From the NCBI GenBank assembly GCA_903924465.1, contig CAIYBN010000023.1, positions 1 through 39,515 on the forward strand: a stretch of 39,515 nucleotides of DNA. Reading direction: 5' to 3'. The notes under the pieces were generated by a model that was not told where the DNA came from, did not search any database, and saw nothing but the letters and a program-made list of their open reading frames with translations. A program made the translations under genes and the position numbers. The DNA comes from an uncultured Myxococcales bacterium. GTDB lineage: Bacteria > Myxococcota_A > UBA9042. Within the stretch, counting starts at the first letter, position 1, and each line of letters opens with the position of its first letter. Below, one piece after another: positions 1 to 8,951 of this stretch.

Positions 1-74
1 GTGGGTGGTCGGCCTTTACGTCCAACTGTCCCTGGTGCTGCGAAAGGCGCTTCGATCAGATCTGTGAGGGCCAT
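1..74 (-). CDS. Partial hypothetical protein, N-terminus only
   Basis: An ATG on the minus strand at position 74 is preceded by a strong AGGAGG ribosome binding site (about 10 bases upstream), and the frame stays open to the left edge. The visible product begins MALTDLIEAPFAAPG and then turns basic (GRKGRPP). I do not recognise the family. The strong Shine-Dalgarno sequence is the main reason to call it. From here to the end of the next gene at 320 I see no other convincing gene. Confidence 0.4.
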   Translation of the reverse strand, partial: MALTDLIEAPFAAPGTVGRKGRPP

Positions 75-319
75 GACGGTAGAACCTCCTAATGTTTCAG
101 GCAGATTCTACCGCGAGCGGCATCAGACGTAAACACCCTCTTAGAATCCGTGTGAAAACAACCCGATCGACTTCTGCCGGCGCGGGTTGGCTTCAGCCGC
201 GAGCTTGCCGACCCAGCCAGCAAGCAATGCCCGTGCAATTCATAGGTTGCCCAACAATTGCACGCTGACACCACGAGCGGCGGGATTCGTCCAATCGCTG
301 ACTTACTCTTGCACGGGCC

Positions 320-1555
320 TTAGCCGAGACGTCCCTTGAAATCCGCATAGCCGAACGAACGCACCACGCGGATGGCGCCGTCCGCTGTGCGGTGCGCGAT
401 GCTGGGATGCTTCACGCCGTTGAAAAACGTCGTCTTGACCATGGTGTAGTGAATCATGTCGTCGAACACCAGGCGATCGCCGACCTGCAGCGGTCGATCG
501 AACGAATACTCGCCCGCCACATCGCCCGCCAGGCACGTGTTGCCGCCGAGTCGGTAGGTATGCGCCTTCTCGCCTGACAGCCCGGAGCCGAGAATCATCG
601 GCCGGTACGGCATTTCCAGACAATCCGGCATGTGCGCCGACACCGACACGTCCAGCACCGCGAACGGCATCTGGTTGTCGCCCACGTCCAACACCGTCGC
701 GACCAGCCAGCCAGTCCGCCAGCCAATCGCTTCGCCCGGTTCCAGGATCACGTCCACGCCCCAGCGCGCGCGAAATTGCCGGACGAGCGCGATCAGTTTC
801 TGCACGTCGTAGTCGTCACGCGTGATCAGGTGACCGCCGCCGAAATTGATCCACTTCATGCGCGGAATGAACTCGCCAAAGCGCGCCTCGAAGGCCGCCA
901 GCGTGCGTTCGAGCTGGTCCGGCCCCGATTCGCACAGGCTGTGAAAGTGCAGCCCCTCGATGCCGTCCAGCGCGTCCGGCTGGAACTGCGCGCGCGTCAC
1001 GCCCAGGCGGCTGCCCGGCACACACGCGTTGTAGGCGTCAACTTCCACCTCCGCGTGCTCCGGATTGACCCGCAGCCCACAGGAAATGTGCCGCGGCGAG
1101 GCCGCCACCTGGGCGCGGTATCGCTGCCACTGCGCAAACGAGTTGAACGTGATGTGGCTGGCCAGCGGCAGGATTTCCGCGAACTCGTCGGGCGAATAGG
1201 CCGGCGCGTAGACGTGCAGCTTCACGCCGGGAAGCTCGTTGTGCACCAGCAGCGCTTCGTTCAGGCTGCTCGCCGTCGCGCCGTGGAGATGCTTGGCCAC
1301 GAGCGGAAAAGCGCTCCAGCTGGAAAACGCCTTGAGCGCGAGGATGACGGCGCAGCCCGCCTCCTGCTCGACCTGCGACAACAGCAGCAAGTTCGCTTCC
1401 AGCCGCGCTTCGTCAAGGACAAAAGACGGCGAGGGCACCTGACTGAAGTCGATGGCCTCGGCCGGCGTGACGCTCGGGCGGACAAGACGTTCGGGCAAGT
1501 GCGCGAGGCCGGACTGGGTCTGCTTGGCCGCCACTGGCGGCTGCTGCAGCGTCAC
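320..1555 (-). CDS. nspC: Carboxynorspermidine decarboxylase
   Basis: A PLP-dependent decarboxylase of the alanine racemase-like fold. It converts carboxynorspermidine or carboxyspermidine to norspermidine or spermidine in the cytoplasm. Visible motifs are PSPSFVLDEARLEAN near residue 41, the PLP lysine in ALKAFSSWS (Lys75), GLHFHSLCES near 201-210, the NFGGGH loop near 237-242 and ILEPGEAIG later on. These match the NspC family, whose usual length is about 370-400 residues. The start chosen is a GTG at 1555 that overlaps the upstream stop as GTGA, giving 411 residues. It could instead be a later GTG or TTG, because the first 35 residues are not conserved-looking. It lies directly after carboxynorspermidine synthase, so both pathway steps form one translationally coupled operon. 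Confidence 0.9.
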   Translation of the reverse strand: MTLQQPPVAAKQTQSGLAHLPERLVRPSVTPAEAIDFSQVPSPSFVLDEARLEANLLLLSQVEQEAGCAVILALKAFSSWSAFPLVAKHLHGATASSLNEALLVHNELPGVKLHVYAPAYSPDEFAEILPLASHITFNSFAQWQRYRAQVAASPRHISCGLRVNPEHAEVEVDAYNACVPGSRLGVTRAQFQPDALDGIEGLHFHSLCESGPDQLERTLAAFEARFGEFIPRMKWINFGGGHLITRDDYDVQKLIALVRQFRARWGVDVILEPGEAIGWRTGWLVATVLDVGDNQMPFAVLDVSVSAHMPDCLEMPYRPMILGSGLSGEKAHTYRLGGNTCLAGDVAGEYSFDRPLQVGDRLVFDDMIHYTMVKTTFFNGVKHPSIAHRTADGAIRVVRSFGYADFKGRLG

Positions 1556-2748
1556 GGAACCAGCTCGACGCCGGCGAGTTCCTGCCAAGGCAGGCCCCAC
1601 TGGTTCAGCATGGCCATGAACGGATCCGGGTTGAGCTGTTCCATGTTGAACACGCCCGCGCCCTTCCACTGGCCGGTCAGCATCAGCGCCGCGCCAATCA
1701 TCGCCGGCACGCCGGTCGTGTAGCTCACGGCTTGCGCCTGCACTTCCTGCCAGCATGCCGCGTGATCGCAGACGTTGTAGACAAAATGCGTCGTCGGCTT
1801 GCCGTCTTTCTGTCCCTTCAATTGCACGCCGATACACGTCTTGCCCGTGTAGTTGGCGCCCAGCGAACCGGGCTCCGGCAGCAGCGCCTTCAAGAATTCC
1901 AACGGAATGATCTGCTGGCCCTTGAAATCGATCGGATCAATCCGCGTCATGCCCACGTTCTGCAGAACCGTCAGGTGCGTAATGTACTGCTGGCCGAACG
2001 TCATCCAAAAACGTGCGCGCTGGATGTCCGGAAAGTGCTTGACCAGGCTCTCCAATTCCTCGTGGAACAGCAGATAGCTCTCCTTGGGTCCCACTTGCGG
2101 ATAGTCGATCGCCTGATGGATTTCCAGCGGCTTGGTCTCGATCCACTGGCCGTTCTGCCAAAAGCGGCCGTTCTGCGTGATTTCCCGGATGTTGATTTCC
2201 GGATTGAAATTCGTGGCAAAGTGCTGACCGTGGCTGCCCGCGTTGCAGTCGATGATGTCCAGCGTGTCGACCTTGTCAAAACGGTGCTTGTGCATCCACG
2301 CGGTGAACACATTGGTCACGCCTGGATCAAAACCGCAGCCGAGCAGCGCCATCAAGCCAGCTTTCTGGAATTTCTCCTGATACGCCCACTGCCAGGAATA
2401 CTCGAACTTCGCCACGTCGCGCGGCTCGTAGTTCGCGGTATCCAAATAGTGCACGCCCGCCTCCAGGCACGCATCCATAATCGTCAGATCCTGATACGGC
2501 AGCGCGACGTTGAGCACGAGATCGGGGCGGAATTTGCGGATCAGCGCGACCGTCTGCGGCACGTCGTCCGCGTCGACCTGGGCGGTCGTGATGCGCGCTG
2601 AGGACTTGATTTCTGAAGCGATTTTGTCGCAGCTCGCGATGCGACGGCTGGCGATCAGGATGTCAGAAAAGACTTCTGAATTCTGCGCACACTTCTTGAT
2701 GACGACATTGCCGACGCCGCCGGCGCCGATGATGAGGACACGTGCCAT
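1552..2748 (-). CDS. Carboxynorspermidine synthase (saccharopine dehydrogenase family)
   Basis: An NAD(P)H-dependent enzyme that condenses aspartate semialdehyde with a diamine to form carboxy(nor)spermidine, the first step of the alternative spermidine route. The N-terminal Rossmann motif GAGGVGN is at residues 8-14. It is followed by saccharopine-dehydrogenase-like blocks (LVLNVALPYQDLTIMDACLEAG, YLDTANYEP, ALLGCGFDPGVTNVF). Length is 398 residues, normal for the family. The ATG at 2748 has a good ribosome binding site (GGGAGG, 9 bases upstream), and upstream in-frame sequence is not family-like. The gene overlaps nspC by four bases. The 290 bases upstream to the helicase hold the promoter region, but I see no clear box there. 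Confidence 0.93.
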   Translation of the reverse strand: MARVLIIGAGGVGNVVIKKCAQNSEVFSDILIASRRIASCDKIASEIKSSARITTAQVDADDVPQTVALIRKFRPDLVLNVALPYQDLTIMDACLEAGVHYLDTANYEPRDVAKFEYSWQWAYQEKFQKAGLMALLGCGFDPGVTNVFTAWMHKHRFDKVDTLDIIDCNAGSHGQHFATNFNPEINIREITQNGRFWQNGQWIETKPLEIHQAIDYPQVGPKESYLLFHEELESLVKHFPDIQRARFWMTFGQQYITHLTVLQNVGMTRIDPIDFKGQQIIPLEFLKALLPEPGSLGANYTGKTCIGVQLKGQKDGKPTTHFVYNVCDHAACWQEVQAQAVSYTTGVPAMIGAALMLTGQWKGAGVFNMEQLNPDPFMAMLNQWGLPWQELAGVELVP

Positions 2749-3036
2749 GGATAGAAACCTCCCGGGCTGGCATGGCTGTCTGCCAGAGAAAGGCCGTCGG
2801 CGCGAGCGCCGCAATAGGCTGGACGGAATGGGTAAGCGGCGAACAGCAGGGCAGCGCCAGACGATACAACAGTCGGCCCCGCCACACGGGTTCCGCTTGG
2901 GGCGCGGAGTGTAAAGATCGTGGCCTTGGGGGTCAAGCCGCGACCACTGCTCCTCGCACTTTTCCGTGTCGCTGGGCGAGCCACCACAGCGCATCCGGAA
3001 TCGCTGACCGCGGGAAGCTTTGCGGCCAATCCGCAG

Positions 3037-4674
3037 CTATTTGCGACCCTCCACGCGCCACAGCGCCTCGAAGCGTAGGGCCTCGCTCCACGTCTTCGGC
3101 CCGCCGCGGTTACCGGTCACGTCTTTCAGCCACGCTTGCATGCCTGAAGGCGGAGCTTGTCGTCGCCACGCTGCGTCCGCCTGCGCGCTCGCCCACGTCA
3201 GGCGGCCCACCTGCTCGATTTCCCAATCGACCGCCGCGACCGCGTCCTCCAACTGGGAAAAGCGCGCCCGCTCCTTGCCGTCCAGTTCCACCCGCCAGCG
3301 CTTGCCGCGCGCGCCGACGACGCGGATCAGCGCCTCTTTCACGATGCCAGGCTTCGGCTGCCAGTGCAGCACCACGCCGTGACGACCCAGCGAAAACCAG
3401 TCCAGCGGCGAAATCGCTCGCACTTCCGGATCCACGCGCCGGCTCAGCGGGTCAAAGTGCGCGGCGCGATCCTGGATTTCCGCCAGCGTGATCGCCCCTG
3501 GATCGACTTCAAAACCCGGATTTGCGTCGAGGATGGCCTGCCATTTCTCCTCGGCCTCCAGCGCGTCTTCCCCTTGCAGATCCAACTGCTGCGGCATGCC
3601 CAGCAGGCTGGGCAAGGTGCACAATTCCAGCTCCGAGACGTCGGCGAAGTCCAGAACGAGGCAATCCTGTTTGCCCGGAGCGAGTCGCACGCCGCGACCC
3701 ACGCACTGGGCGTAGAGCATCGGCGAGCGCGTGGGCCGTGCCATGGCGATGCAGCTGACTTCCGGGTCGTCAAAGCCTTCCGTCAGCACCGCGACGTTGG
3801 TCATCGCCCGCACCCGACCTTCGCGAAACGCCTGCAATTCTGCTTGCCGCCGATCGCGCTTCATCTCACCGTGCACCATGCCGCACGGCACGCCGACCGC
3901 GTTCAGGGCGTGCGCCAGGTTGCGGGCGTGGCGCACCGTCACGCAGAACACGATGGTCCGGCGATCGCGTGCCAGTTCCTGGATCGACCGCGCCACCAGC
4001 GCGTTGCGCTCCTCCAGGTCAATCGCCTCCGCCAGCGGCTCCAGCATCAGGTCATCGCCGGCCGGCTGCACGTCGCGCAAATCCGCCGCGGTCGCAATGC
4101 GATAGCCCCGCAACGGCACCATCCAGCCTTCGCGAATCATTTCCGGCAGTCCGCGGTGGTAGACGATTTCTTCAAAAACTTCGCCCAGGCCAATGCCGTC
4201 CCTGCGCTGCGTCGTCGCGGTCACGCCGAGCAGGGTCCCCGTCCAGTCGTCGTCAAACGCACCGAGGCCGCGCAGCACGCGCTTGTTATCGTCCGCCGTC
4301 GCGTGGTGGCATTCGTCGTAGATGATGAGGCCGAACTGCCGCGCCCGCAGCAGCCGCGTCAGCCGTTCCTCGTGCAGCGAGCGAATCGACGCCACCACCA
4401 CGCGCGCGCCCTCGGGCGCCCGGTTCGGCCCTTGCTCAATCGCCACGAGACCCTCCGCGCCGAGCGCCGCCTGCAACTTCTCCCGCGCCTGGGTCAGCAG
4501 CTCATCGCGATGCGCCAGCACCAGCACGGGCTTCTTCGCCAGCGACGCCAGCTTGGCAAAAATCACCGTCTTGCCCGCGCCGGTTGGCAGGCACACGACC
4601 ATCCGCCGCACGCCGGCCTTGCGCGCCTTGAGCACCGCGTCGATCGCCTTTTGTTGGTACGGTCGCAGTTCCAT
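3037..4674 (-). CDS. SF2 DEAD/DEAH-box helicase
   Basis: A superfamily 2 ATP-dependent helicase of the type III restriction/RecQ-like DECH group. Motifs are the Q-motif-like LRPYQQKAID at the start, Walker A LPTGAGKT (29-36), motif Ia LVLAHRDELL, DECH (120-123), TAT (152-154), IVFCVTVRHA near 241, TEGFDDPEV near 298 and motif VI QCVGRGVR (323-330). The C-terminal 170 residues carry no motif I recognise. Length is 545 residues. The ATG at 4674 has GGAGG four bases upstream and fits the usual ELRPYQ start. It is divergent from the AgmX-like gene that follows, with about 115 bases between them. No nuclease or restriction partner is nearby, so a role in DNA repair or RNA metabolism cannot be told apart. 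Confidence 0.9.
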   Translation of the reverse strand: MELRPYQQKAIDAVLKARKAGVRRMVVCLPTGAGKTVIFAKLASLAKKPVLVLAHRDELLTQAREKLQAALGAEGLVAIEQGPNRAPEGARVVVASIRSLHEERLTRLLRARQFGLIIYDECHHATADDNKRVLRGLGAFDDDWTGTLLGVTATTQRRDGIGLGEVFEEIVYHRGLPEMIREGWMVPLRGYRIATAADLRDVQPAGDDLMLEPLAEAIDLEERNALVARSIQELARDRRTIVFCVTVRHARNLAHALNAVGVPCGMVHGEMKRDRRQAELQAFREGRVRAMTNVAVLTEGFDDPEVSCIAMARPTRSPMLYAQCVGRGVRLAPGKQDCLVLDFADVSELELCTLPSLLGMPQQLDLQGEDALEAEEKWQAILDANPGFEVDPGAITLAEIQDRAAHFDPLSRRVDPEVRAISPLDWFSLGRHGVVLHWQPKPGIVKEALIRVVGARGKRWRVELDGKERARFSQLEDAVAAVDWEIEQVGRLTWASAQADAAWRRQAPPSGMQAWLKDVTGNRGGPKTWSEALRFEALWRVEGRK

Positions 4675-4789
4675 GTCGCCTCCATATCCCGTATTCGGGC
4701 ATTGCGGCAATCCGCCGCAGATCGTTCGGCGTTTTGCTGCGTCAGAAGGACATCGGCGCCGCGTGCTGGCGGGCCAGACGGAGGACAGC

Positions 4790-6055
4790 ATGAGGTGGCA
4801 AAAGACCCAATTGTGGCTGACGTTATCCTGGAATGACGCTGCCTTGCAGTCGCTGCGTCTGGACACGCCGCGGGCGATCTGGCTCGGCGAGGACGGAGAT
4901 CTGGTGGTGCCCCAGGACGCGATCGGTGCGCCTCGGCTGCTGCTGCTGACGTCCGCAGCGCACCGGTGGCTGCATCCCGACGGACGGGCACTGGCGCTTG
5001 GCGAGGTCGTCACGCGGCCATTTGGTGATTTTGTCGTGCAGTTCCAACTCACGCTGCGCGAGTCGCGCCATTTGCCGTTAGCCTGGCCGCGCGAGCTGGC
5101 GCAGCTGGGGCTCGCTCTGGCGGGCGCGTTGTTGCTCGTGGCGGTGCCGCTGTGGCTGGGCAGTCAGCAGACCCGGCGTCACCTGGCGTCCCTGGTGCCG
5201 GAGCGGGAATGGGCGGCGGTCGTCCCGCTGCCGGCGATCGTGGGGGATCAGGTGGATCCCGACGCGCTGCCGCCGGACGCCGAACGCGCGCAGACCACGC
5301 GGCAGGTGGAATTTCCGCCAGAGGTCGTCCGGGTGCCCGCGCCGCACATCGAGCCACCGATGGCGCCCGTGGAACGCGTCGCGACGCAGCCAGCACCGCC
5401 GCAGCCAAGCCAGGGCAAAACGCCGGAAACGCAGCCCAAACCGCGTCAGTCGTCGCCGCGCCTGGCGGACGACGATCCCGGCAAAGCGCTGGACGCCCTT
5501 GACCAACTGGGCGAGCCGATGGTGGGCAAGACGCGGCTTTTTGGCGATCCGCGGCCTGGCACGGTGGAGATGCAAAACGGTACGGACGTGCCTCACGCGG
5601 CCGATTTGGCGGCGACACCGCGGCGACCGACGTTGGCGGACAACCTGACGCCGCCCGATTCGCGGCTGCGCAAGGAGCACGCCGACGCTGATCCGGACTT
5701 GACGCCCGCGCGGCAGGACGTCGTGCAAGTCCGTTCGCCCCGTCTGGAAGTGGTGGAAGGCAACGGGCTGGATGCCGAGATCGTACGCACCTACATCCAG
5801 CGGATGCACGGGCAACTGCGGCACTGTCTGGAACTGGGGATGCTGGGCGGCGACAAGCTGAATGGCCGCGTGCGCGTGGCGTTTACGATTGCGCCGGACG
5901 GCAACGTGATGCAGGCGCGGGTCGAGGAATCGGCGCTGCATCAGGCCGAAACGGAGGCGTGCATCGCGGAGCGGATGCGGGAGTGGAAATTCCCCGCAGC
6001 GATCAGTGGCATGCCGACGCGGGTGCGCCACGGCTTTGTGTTTCACACCAAGTAG
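4790..6055 (+). CDS. AgmX/PglI C-terminal domain protein (TonB-like), one TM segment
   Basis: 421 residues, starting at an ATG with GGAGG five bases upstream. The first 100 residues resemble a small cytoplasmic FHA/regulatory-like domain but carry no motif I can name. One transmembrane helix lies at about 104-124, followed by a 200-residue Pro/Ala-rich periplasmic linker. A C-terminal domain (about 335-421) has the pattern of the AgmX/PglI or TonB C-terminal family: VRTYIQRMHGQLRHC, then LNGRVRVAFTIAPDGNV and CIAERMREWKFP. In myxobacteria such proteins occur in gliding and envelope machineries. Function here is inferred only from architecture. It stands alone, convergent with the DUF486 gene. 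Confidence 0.85.
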   Translation: MRWQKTQLWLTLSWNDAALQSLRLDTPRAIWLGEDGDLVVPQDAIGAPRLLLLTSAAHRWLHPDGRALALGEVVTRPFGDFVVQFQLTLRESRHLPLAWPRELAQLGLALAGALLLVAVPLWLGSQQTRRHLASLVPEREWAAVVPLPAIVGDQVDPDALPPDAERAQTTRQVEFPPEVVRVPAPHIEPPMAPVERVATQPAPPQPSQGKTPETQPKPRQSSPRLADDDPGKALDALDQLGEPMVGKTRLFGDPRPGTVEMQNGTDVPHAADLAATPRRPTLADNLTPPDSRLRKEHADADPDLTPARQDVVQVRSPRLEVVEGNGLDAEIVRTYIQRMHGQLRHCLELGMLGGDKLNGRVRVAFTIAPDGNVMQARVEESALHQAETEACIAERMREWKFPAAISGMPTRVRHGFVFHTK

Positions 6056-6082
6056 CCGCGTGAAGTCTTCTTGGCCCGCGGA

Positions 6083-6424
6083 CTATTTGACGCCGTTCGG
6101 CAGGAATCCGAACCACGCCGCCGCCAGCAGCAGGGCAAATGCGACGCCGTGATTCCACCGCGGCGTCTCACCCAGGGCCAGCACGGCAAAGACCACGAAA
6201 ACCGCGATCGACAGCACTTCCTGCATGATCTTGAGCTGAAAGGCGCTGTATTTGCCAAAATAGCCGAGGCGATTGGCCGGCACCTGCAGGCAGTATTCAA
6301 AGAAGGCTATGCCCCAGCTGACGAGAATGGCTTGCCAGAGGGGGACGTTCCGGAAGCGCAGATGGCCGTACCAGGCGACGGTCATGAACACATTGCTGGC
6401 CAAAAGAAGCAGGAGCGTCGACAT
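6083..6424 (-). CDS. DMT-like small membrane protein, DUF486 family
   Basis: 113 residues and almost entirely hydrophobic, with four predicted membrane helices. The N-terminus (LLLLASNVFMTVAWYGHL) and the middle (WGIAFFEYCLQVPANRLGY, then FSAFQLKIMQE-type sequence) are characteristic of DUF486, a family of drug/metabolite-transporter-like proteins of unknown substrate. Length is normal. The start codon lacks a strong ribosome binding site, and the gene begins 13 bases after the preceding phospholipase-like gene, so translation probably depends on read-through from it. Confidence 0.9.
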   Translation of the reverse strand: MSTLLLLLASNVFMTVAWYGHLRFRNVPLWQAILVSWGIAFFEYCLQVPANRLGYFGKYSAFQLKIMQEVLSIAVFVVFAVLALGETPRWNHGVAFALLLAAAWFGFLPNGVK

Positions 6425-6437
6425 CGTGGGATTCCAG

Positions 6438-8096
6438 TCAGGCAGGCTTTTTGCGATCGAGCCAAGCGACGGCCCAGCGGATCAGGGCGAGCAGCAGGAC
6501 AAAGCCACCGACATCTGCGGCAAGAAACCATGGATTCTTGACCACTTGAACGGGATCGGCCGGTGGGTTTACCACATACGCGTCGCGCCGTTTTTCCGCG
6601 GCGTCCAAGTTGTCGAGGCAAGCACGACGGAGGCGCTGTCCAGCGGCAGCAACGCTCGCGGTCTCCAATGCGTCGTAGTAGATCCGCACCGCCGTGGCAG
6701 CGCGCCGCAGCGATTTGGCCTGAATCCGCGCCATGGTGTCGACTGCTGCCTGGACCTGGGGATCGCGCAGGTCGCCCAGGTACTCCGGCTTCCAGCCGCC
6801 ATCGTCCGGCAGAAGCGTCCCGATCGCCGTCAATTTCGGCGCGCCCGCCAGTAGCGCCGCTTCATAGAGCGCAGCACCGTCGCGTGACGCGAGCTTGGCC
6901 TCCGTCTCGACCAGGATATTCGCCAGTCCACGGCCATCCTGCCAGGGCGCCGGCTTCAGCGGCCCACCCATGTACGGCTTGAGCCGATCGCCCAAGGCGG
7001 CCAGCAGTTCCGGGTCGTCCTGGCCCATCTCCTCCCAAGCCTTGACAATTGCCGGATGGGCCGGGCCTTTGGCCACCGCGTTCTCAACCTGATCCTCCAG
7101 CCACGCTTCTGCCATCAAGTGGTGATTGTGCAGGTAGCCCAAACCGATCTTCGTGAAAGGCGTCACTTCGCCGCAATAGCCGCCGCAGTTCTTCAGCGCT
7201 TCAAGCCAGTACGCGATCTTGGCGCGCTTGAACAACGCATAGCTGCCGACCTGAACGGTGTGCAGCGGCCCGGCAGCGTCCTCCACGTAGTGCATTCCAG
7301 CTGCCATCCAGGCCACTTGGAGCGGCTCAGCCGCGCTCGTCATCGCGACGTGACCCCAATAGTCCGCGGTTGTGGACACGTCCAAATGCATCTGCGCCAT
7401 CCATCCGGCATAGGTCACGACCGGGCCAGGCCAGCCAATGGCGAGCACGAAATTCCACGGTTCCTTCTTCAAGACGTCGACATCATCGGAAGGGTGGTCC
7501 GCGACCAGTTGGTAGTGCGCGTGCGCTTGACTAGAAAGTCCTGTTAATTCACCCATGTTCAGCGTCATCGGGTCAAACGGCACCAGATGGCCGTTCTTCA
7601 AGTGCAACGGCTCACCATGCCGGTTGAGCAACAAACGGTCCTGGTTGCGGCCGTCGAGATCCGGCCAGGTCGAGCCCGCAAGGTACGCGTCGAGCTGGGC
7701 AGTACCGCTGAGTCCCTCCGTCGTGTCCAGCCCCGCGATGCGCTGCGCGGTGCTGTAGTTCAGGCCGAGAAACGACCGAATGGAGGTCGCCGTAAATGCT
7801 TCTTGATTTGGAAATCGCTGCAGAAAGCGCCAGCCGTCCAGATCGTCCGGCTTGCCCTCGTCGTGGGTCATGCGTTCGCCAACCCAGGTCCAGAATTCGA
7901 TCAGCTTGTCTTCAGGCAGGCCAGACATGTTGCGCATCGGCAGCTTGCCGTGGAGCGCGCGTTCCGTGATGAAGCGGTGTGTGCTGACGGAGAATCCCAG
8001 CCCATCTCGCGCCAGCAGCGGCGTCGCCAGGCACGCGAGCAGGCTCAGGCGGGTGACGGTGCGAAGCCAGACGGTGATGTGCGGCGGGACGTTCAT
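6438..8096 (-). CDS. Membrane-anchored zinc phospholipase C/P1 nuclease-like protein
   Basis: 552 residues with an N-terminal signal peptide (hydrophobic 11-29) and a single C-terminal membrane helix followed by basic residues (about 520-545). The exported part has histidines placed as in the zinc-dependent phospholipase C/S1-P1 nuclease fold: His40 in STHRFITERAL, His249 in YWGH, and HYVEDAAGPLHT at 269-280, which resembles the HYxGDxHQPLH motif of that fold. The metal-binding role is inferred from these motifs. The substrate (phospholipid or nucleic acid) is unknown. It lies 33 bases after the frataxin gene and 13 bases before the DUF486 gene, all on the same strand. The length is well above that of simple P1 nucleases. 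Confidence 0.65.
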   Translation of the reverse strand: MNVPPHITVWLRTVTRLSLLACLATPLLARDGLGFSVSTHRFITERALHGKLPMRNMSGLPEDKLIEFWTWVGERMTHDEGKPDDLDGWRFLQRFPNQEAFTATSIRSFLGLNYSTAQRIAGLDTTEGLSGTAQLDAYLAGSTWPDLDGRNQDRLLLNRHGEPLHLKNGHLVPFDPMTLNMGELTGLSSQAHAHYQLVADHPSDDVDVLKKEPWNFVLAIGWPGPVVTYAGWMAQMHLDVSTTADYWGHVAMTSAAEPLQVAWMAAGMHYVEDAAGPLHTVQVGSYALFKRAKIAYWLEALKNCGGYCGEVTPFTKIGLGYLHNHHLMAEAWLEDQVENAVAKGPAHPAIVKAWEEMGQDDPELLAALGDRLKPYMGGPLKPAPWQDGRGLANILVETEAKLASRDGAALYEAALLAGAPKLTAIGTLLPDDGGWKPEYLGDLRDPQVQAAVDTMARIQAKSLRRAATAVRIYYDALETASVAAAGQRLRRACLDNLDAAEKRRDAYVVNPPADPVQVVKNPWFLAADVGGFVLLLALIRWAVAWLDRKKPA

Positions 8097-8129
8097 GTCC
8101 GGATGGTATCGAACCCCGCGCCGCGGCGT

Positions 8130-8450
8130 CTACAGGTCGAAGTGAATGGAGATTCCAGCCGCGCGGCTGACGGTTGCATCGAGAACGGCGCCGAGTTCAT
8201 CGCCGTTGCGCGGATCCACCCACGCCGTTGCCGCGTGCTTGAAGTGCCACGCGCGATCCCCGGCGGCGTACCAGATCTCCTGCATCGGCGGCTGAACATT
8301 GAGCACGTAGATCTGCCCGCGGCTGCTGCGAATTCGCACGACGCCCGCGTTCATCTCGCCTTCGATGACGTCGGGGTCTTCCTGATCCAGGCGCTGGAGC
8401 ACCTTGGCGTAGATCGCGTCGACCACGTTGCGAAAGGTCAGCTCGTCCAT
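8130..8450 (-). CDS. cyaY: Frataxin-like iron-sulfur assembly protein CyaY
   Basis: 106 residues, the usual length of bacterial frataxin. The start MDELTFRNVVDAIYAKVLQRLD with acidic residues (DQEDPDVIEGEMNAGVV), followed by YVLNVQPPMQEIWYAA and WHFKHAATAWVDPRNGDEL, matches the CyaY order of acidic ridge, Gly-Val strand and QxPxxQxW core. CyaY regulates cysteine desulfurase and iron delivery in Fe-S cluster assembly in the cytoplasm. A good ribosome binding site (GGGAG) lies seven bases before the ATG. It follows the ISC-type ferredoxin gene by 18 bases, which supports the assignment. Confidence 0.82.
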   Translation of the reverse strand: MDELTFRNVVDAIYAKVLQRLDQEDPDVIEGEMNAGVVRIRSSRGQIYVLNVQPPMQEIWYAAGDRAWHFKHAATAWVDPRNGDELGAVLDATVSRAAGISIHFDL

Positions 8451-8468
8451 GGTCCGTCTCCCGCGCGG

Positions 8469-8873
8469 CTACTCTTGCACCGCGTTGCGATTCCAACTGG
8501 GTATTTCCACGAGCAAATCGCGACTGCCGTCGGGCACACATTGGCAAGCGAGGCGCGACTGCGGCGTCAGGCCGGGGGCTGTGTCCAGCATGTCCTCTTC
8601 GGCATCGTCCGCCGGTGAACAGCTTTCCAGGCCTTCTTTGACAATCACGTGACACGTCGAACACGCGTTTACGCCGCCGCACGCATGGTCAATTTCCACG
8701 TGGGCGCCGTTCAACAAAATGTCCAACAGCGAGCCGGGCCGACCATCGCGGCCAAAAGGCAGCAGCTCCGGCCGCACCTCGATCGTCGTTGGATGGCCGG
8801 CGAGCCGAACCGTGAACCGTCGTTGGGCAGGCGCGATGTCCGAGGCTTTGTGGTAGGGATTCGTGCCACCCAT
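8469..8873 (-). CDS. fdx: ISC-type [2Fe-2S] ferredoxin
   Basis: 134 residues. The cluster ligands are Cys65, Cys71 and Cys74 (CX5CX2C, in HACGGVNACSTCHV) and Cys110 in SRLACQC. The spacing of 36 residues to the last ligand equals that of ISC ferredoxins, and EEDMLDTAPGL is the usual ISC signature between them. It supplies electrons to Fe-S cluster assembly. The N-terminus is about 15-20 residues longer than usual and the GRDGRPGSLL segment is also inserted. The ATG at 8873 has AAGGAAG six bases upstream. It is the first gene of a likely fdx-cyaY operon. No iscS, iscU, hscA or hscB is adjacent. Confidence 0.9.
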   Translation of the reverse strand: MGGTNPYHKASDIAPAQRRFTVRLAGHPTTIEVRPELLPFGRDGRPGSLLDILLNGAHVEIDHACGGVNACSTCHVIVKEGLESCSPADDAEEDMLDTAPGLTPQSRLACQCVPDGSRDLLVEIPSWNRNAVQE

Positions 8874-8951
8874 GGGCTACTTCCTTTCGACCGTCGGCGG
8901 TCGACGTGTGCAGTGTAGGGGAGCCTCGGCGGCGTGCCAAGCTAAATCCGA

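Noticed and set aside
632..1723. Plus-strand open frame across nspC
   Set aside because: Shadow of nspC; low-complexity Arg/Gln-rich product without family motifs.
3157..4836. Plus-strand open frame of 559 codons across the helicase
   Set aside because: Shadow of the helicase, whose own frame carries all SF2 motifs.
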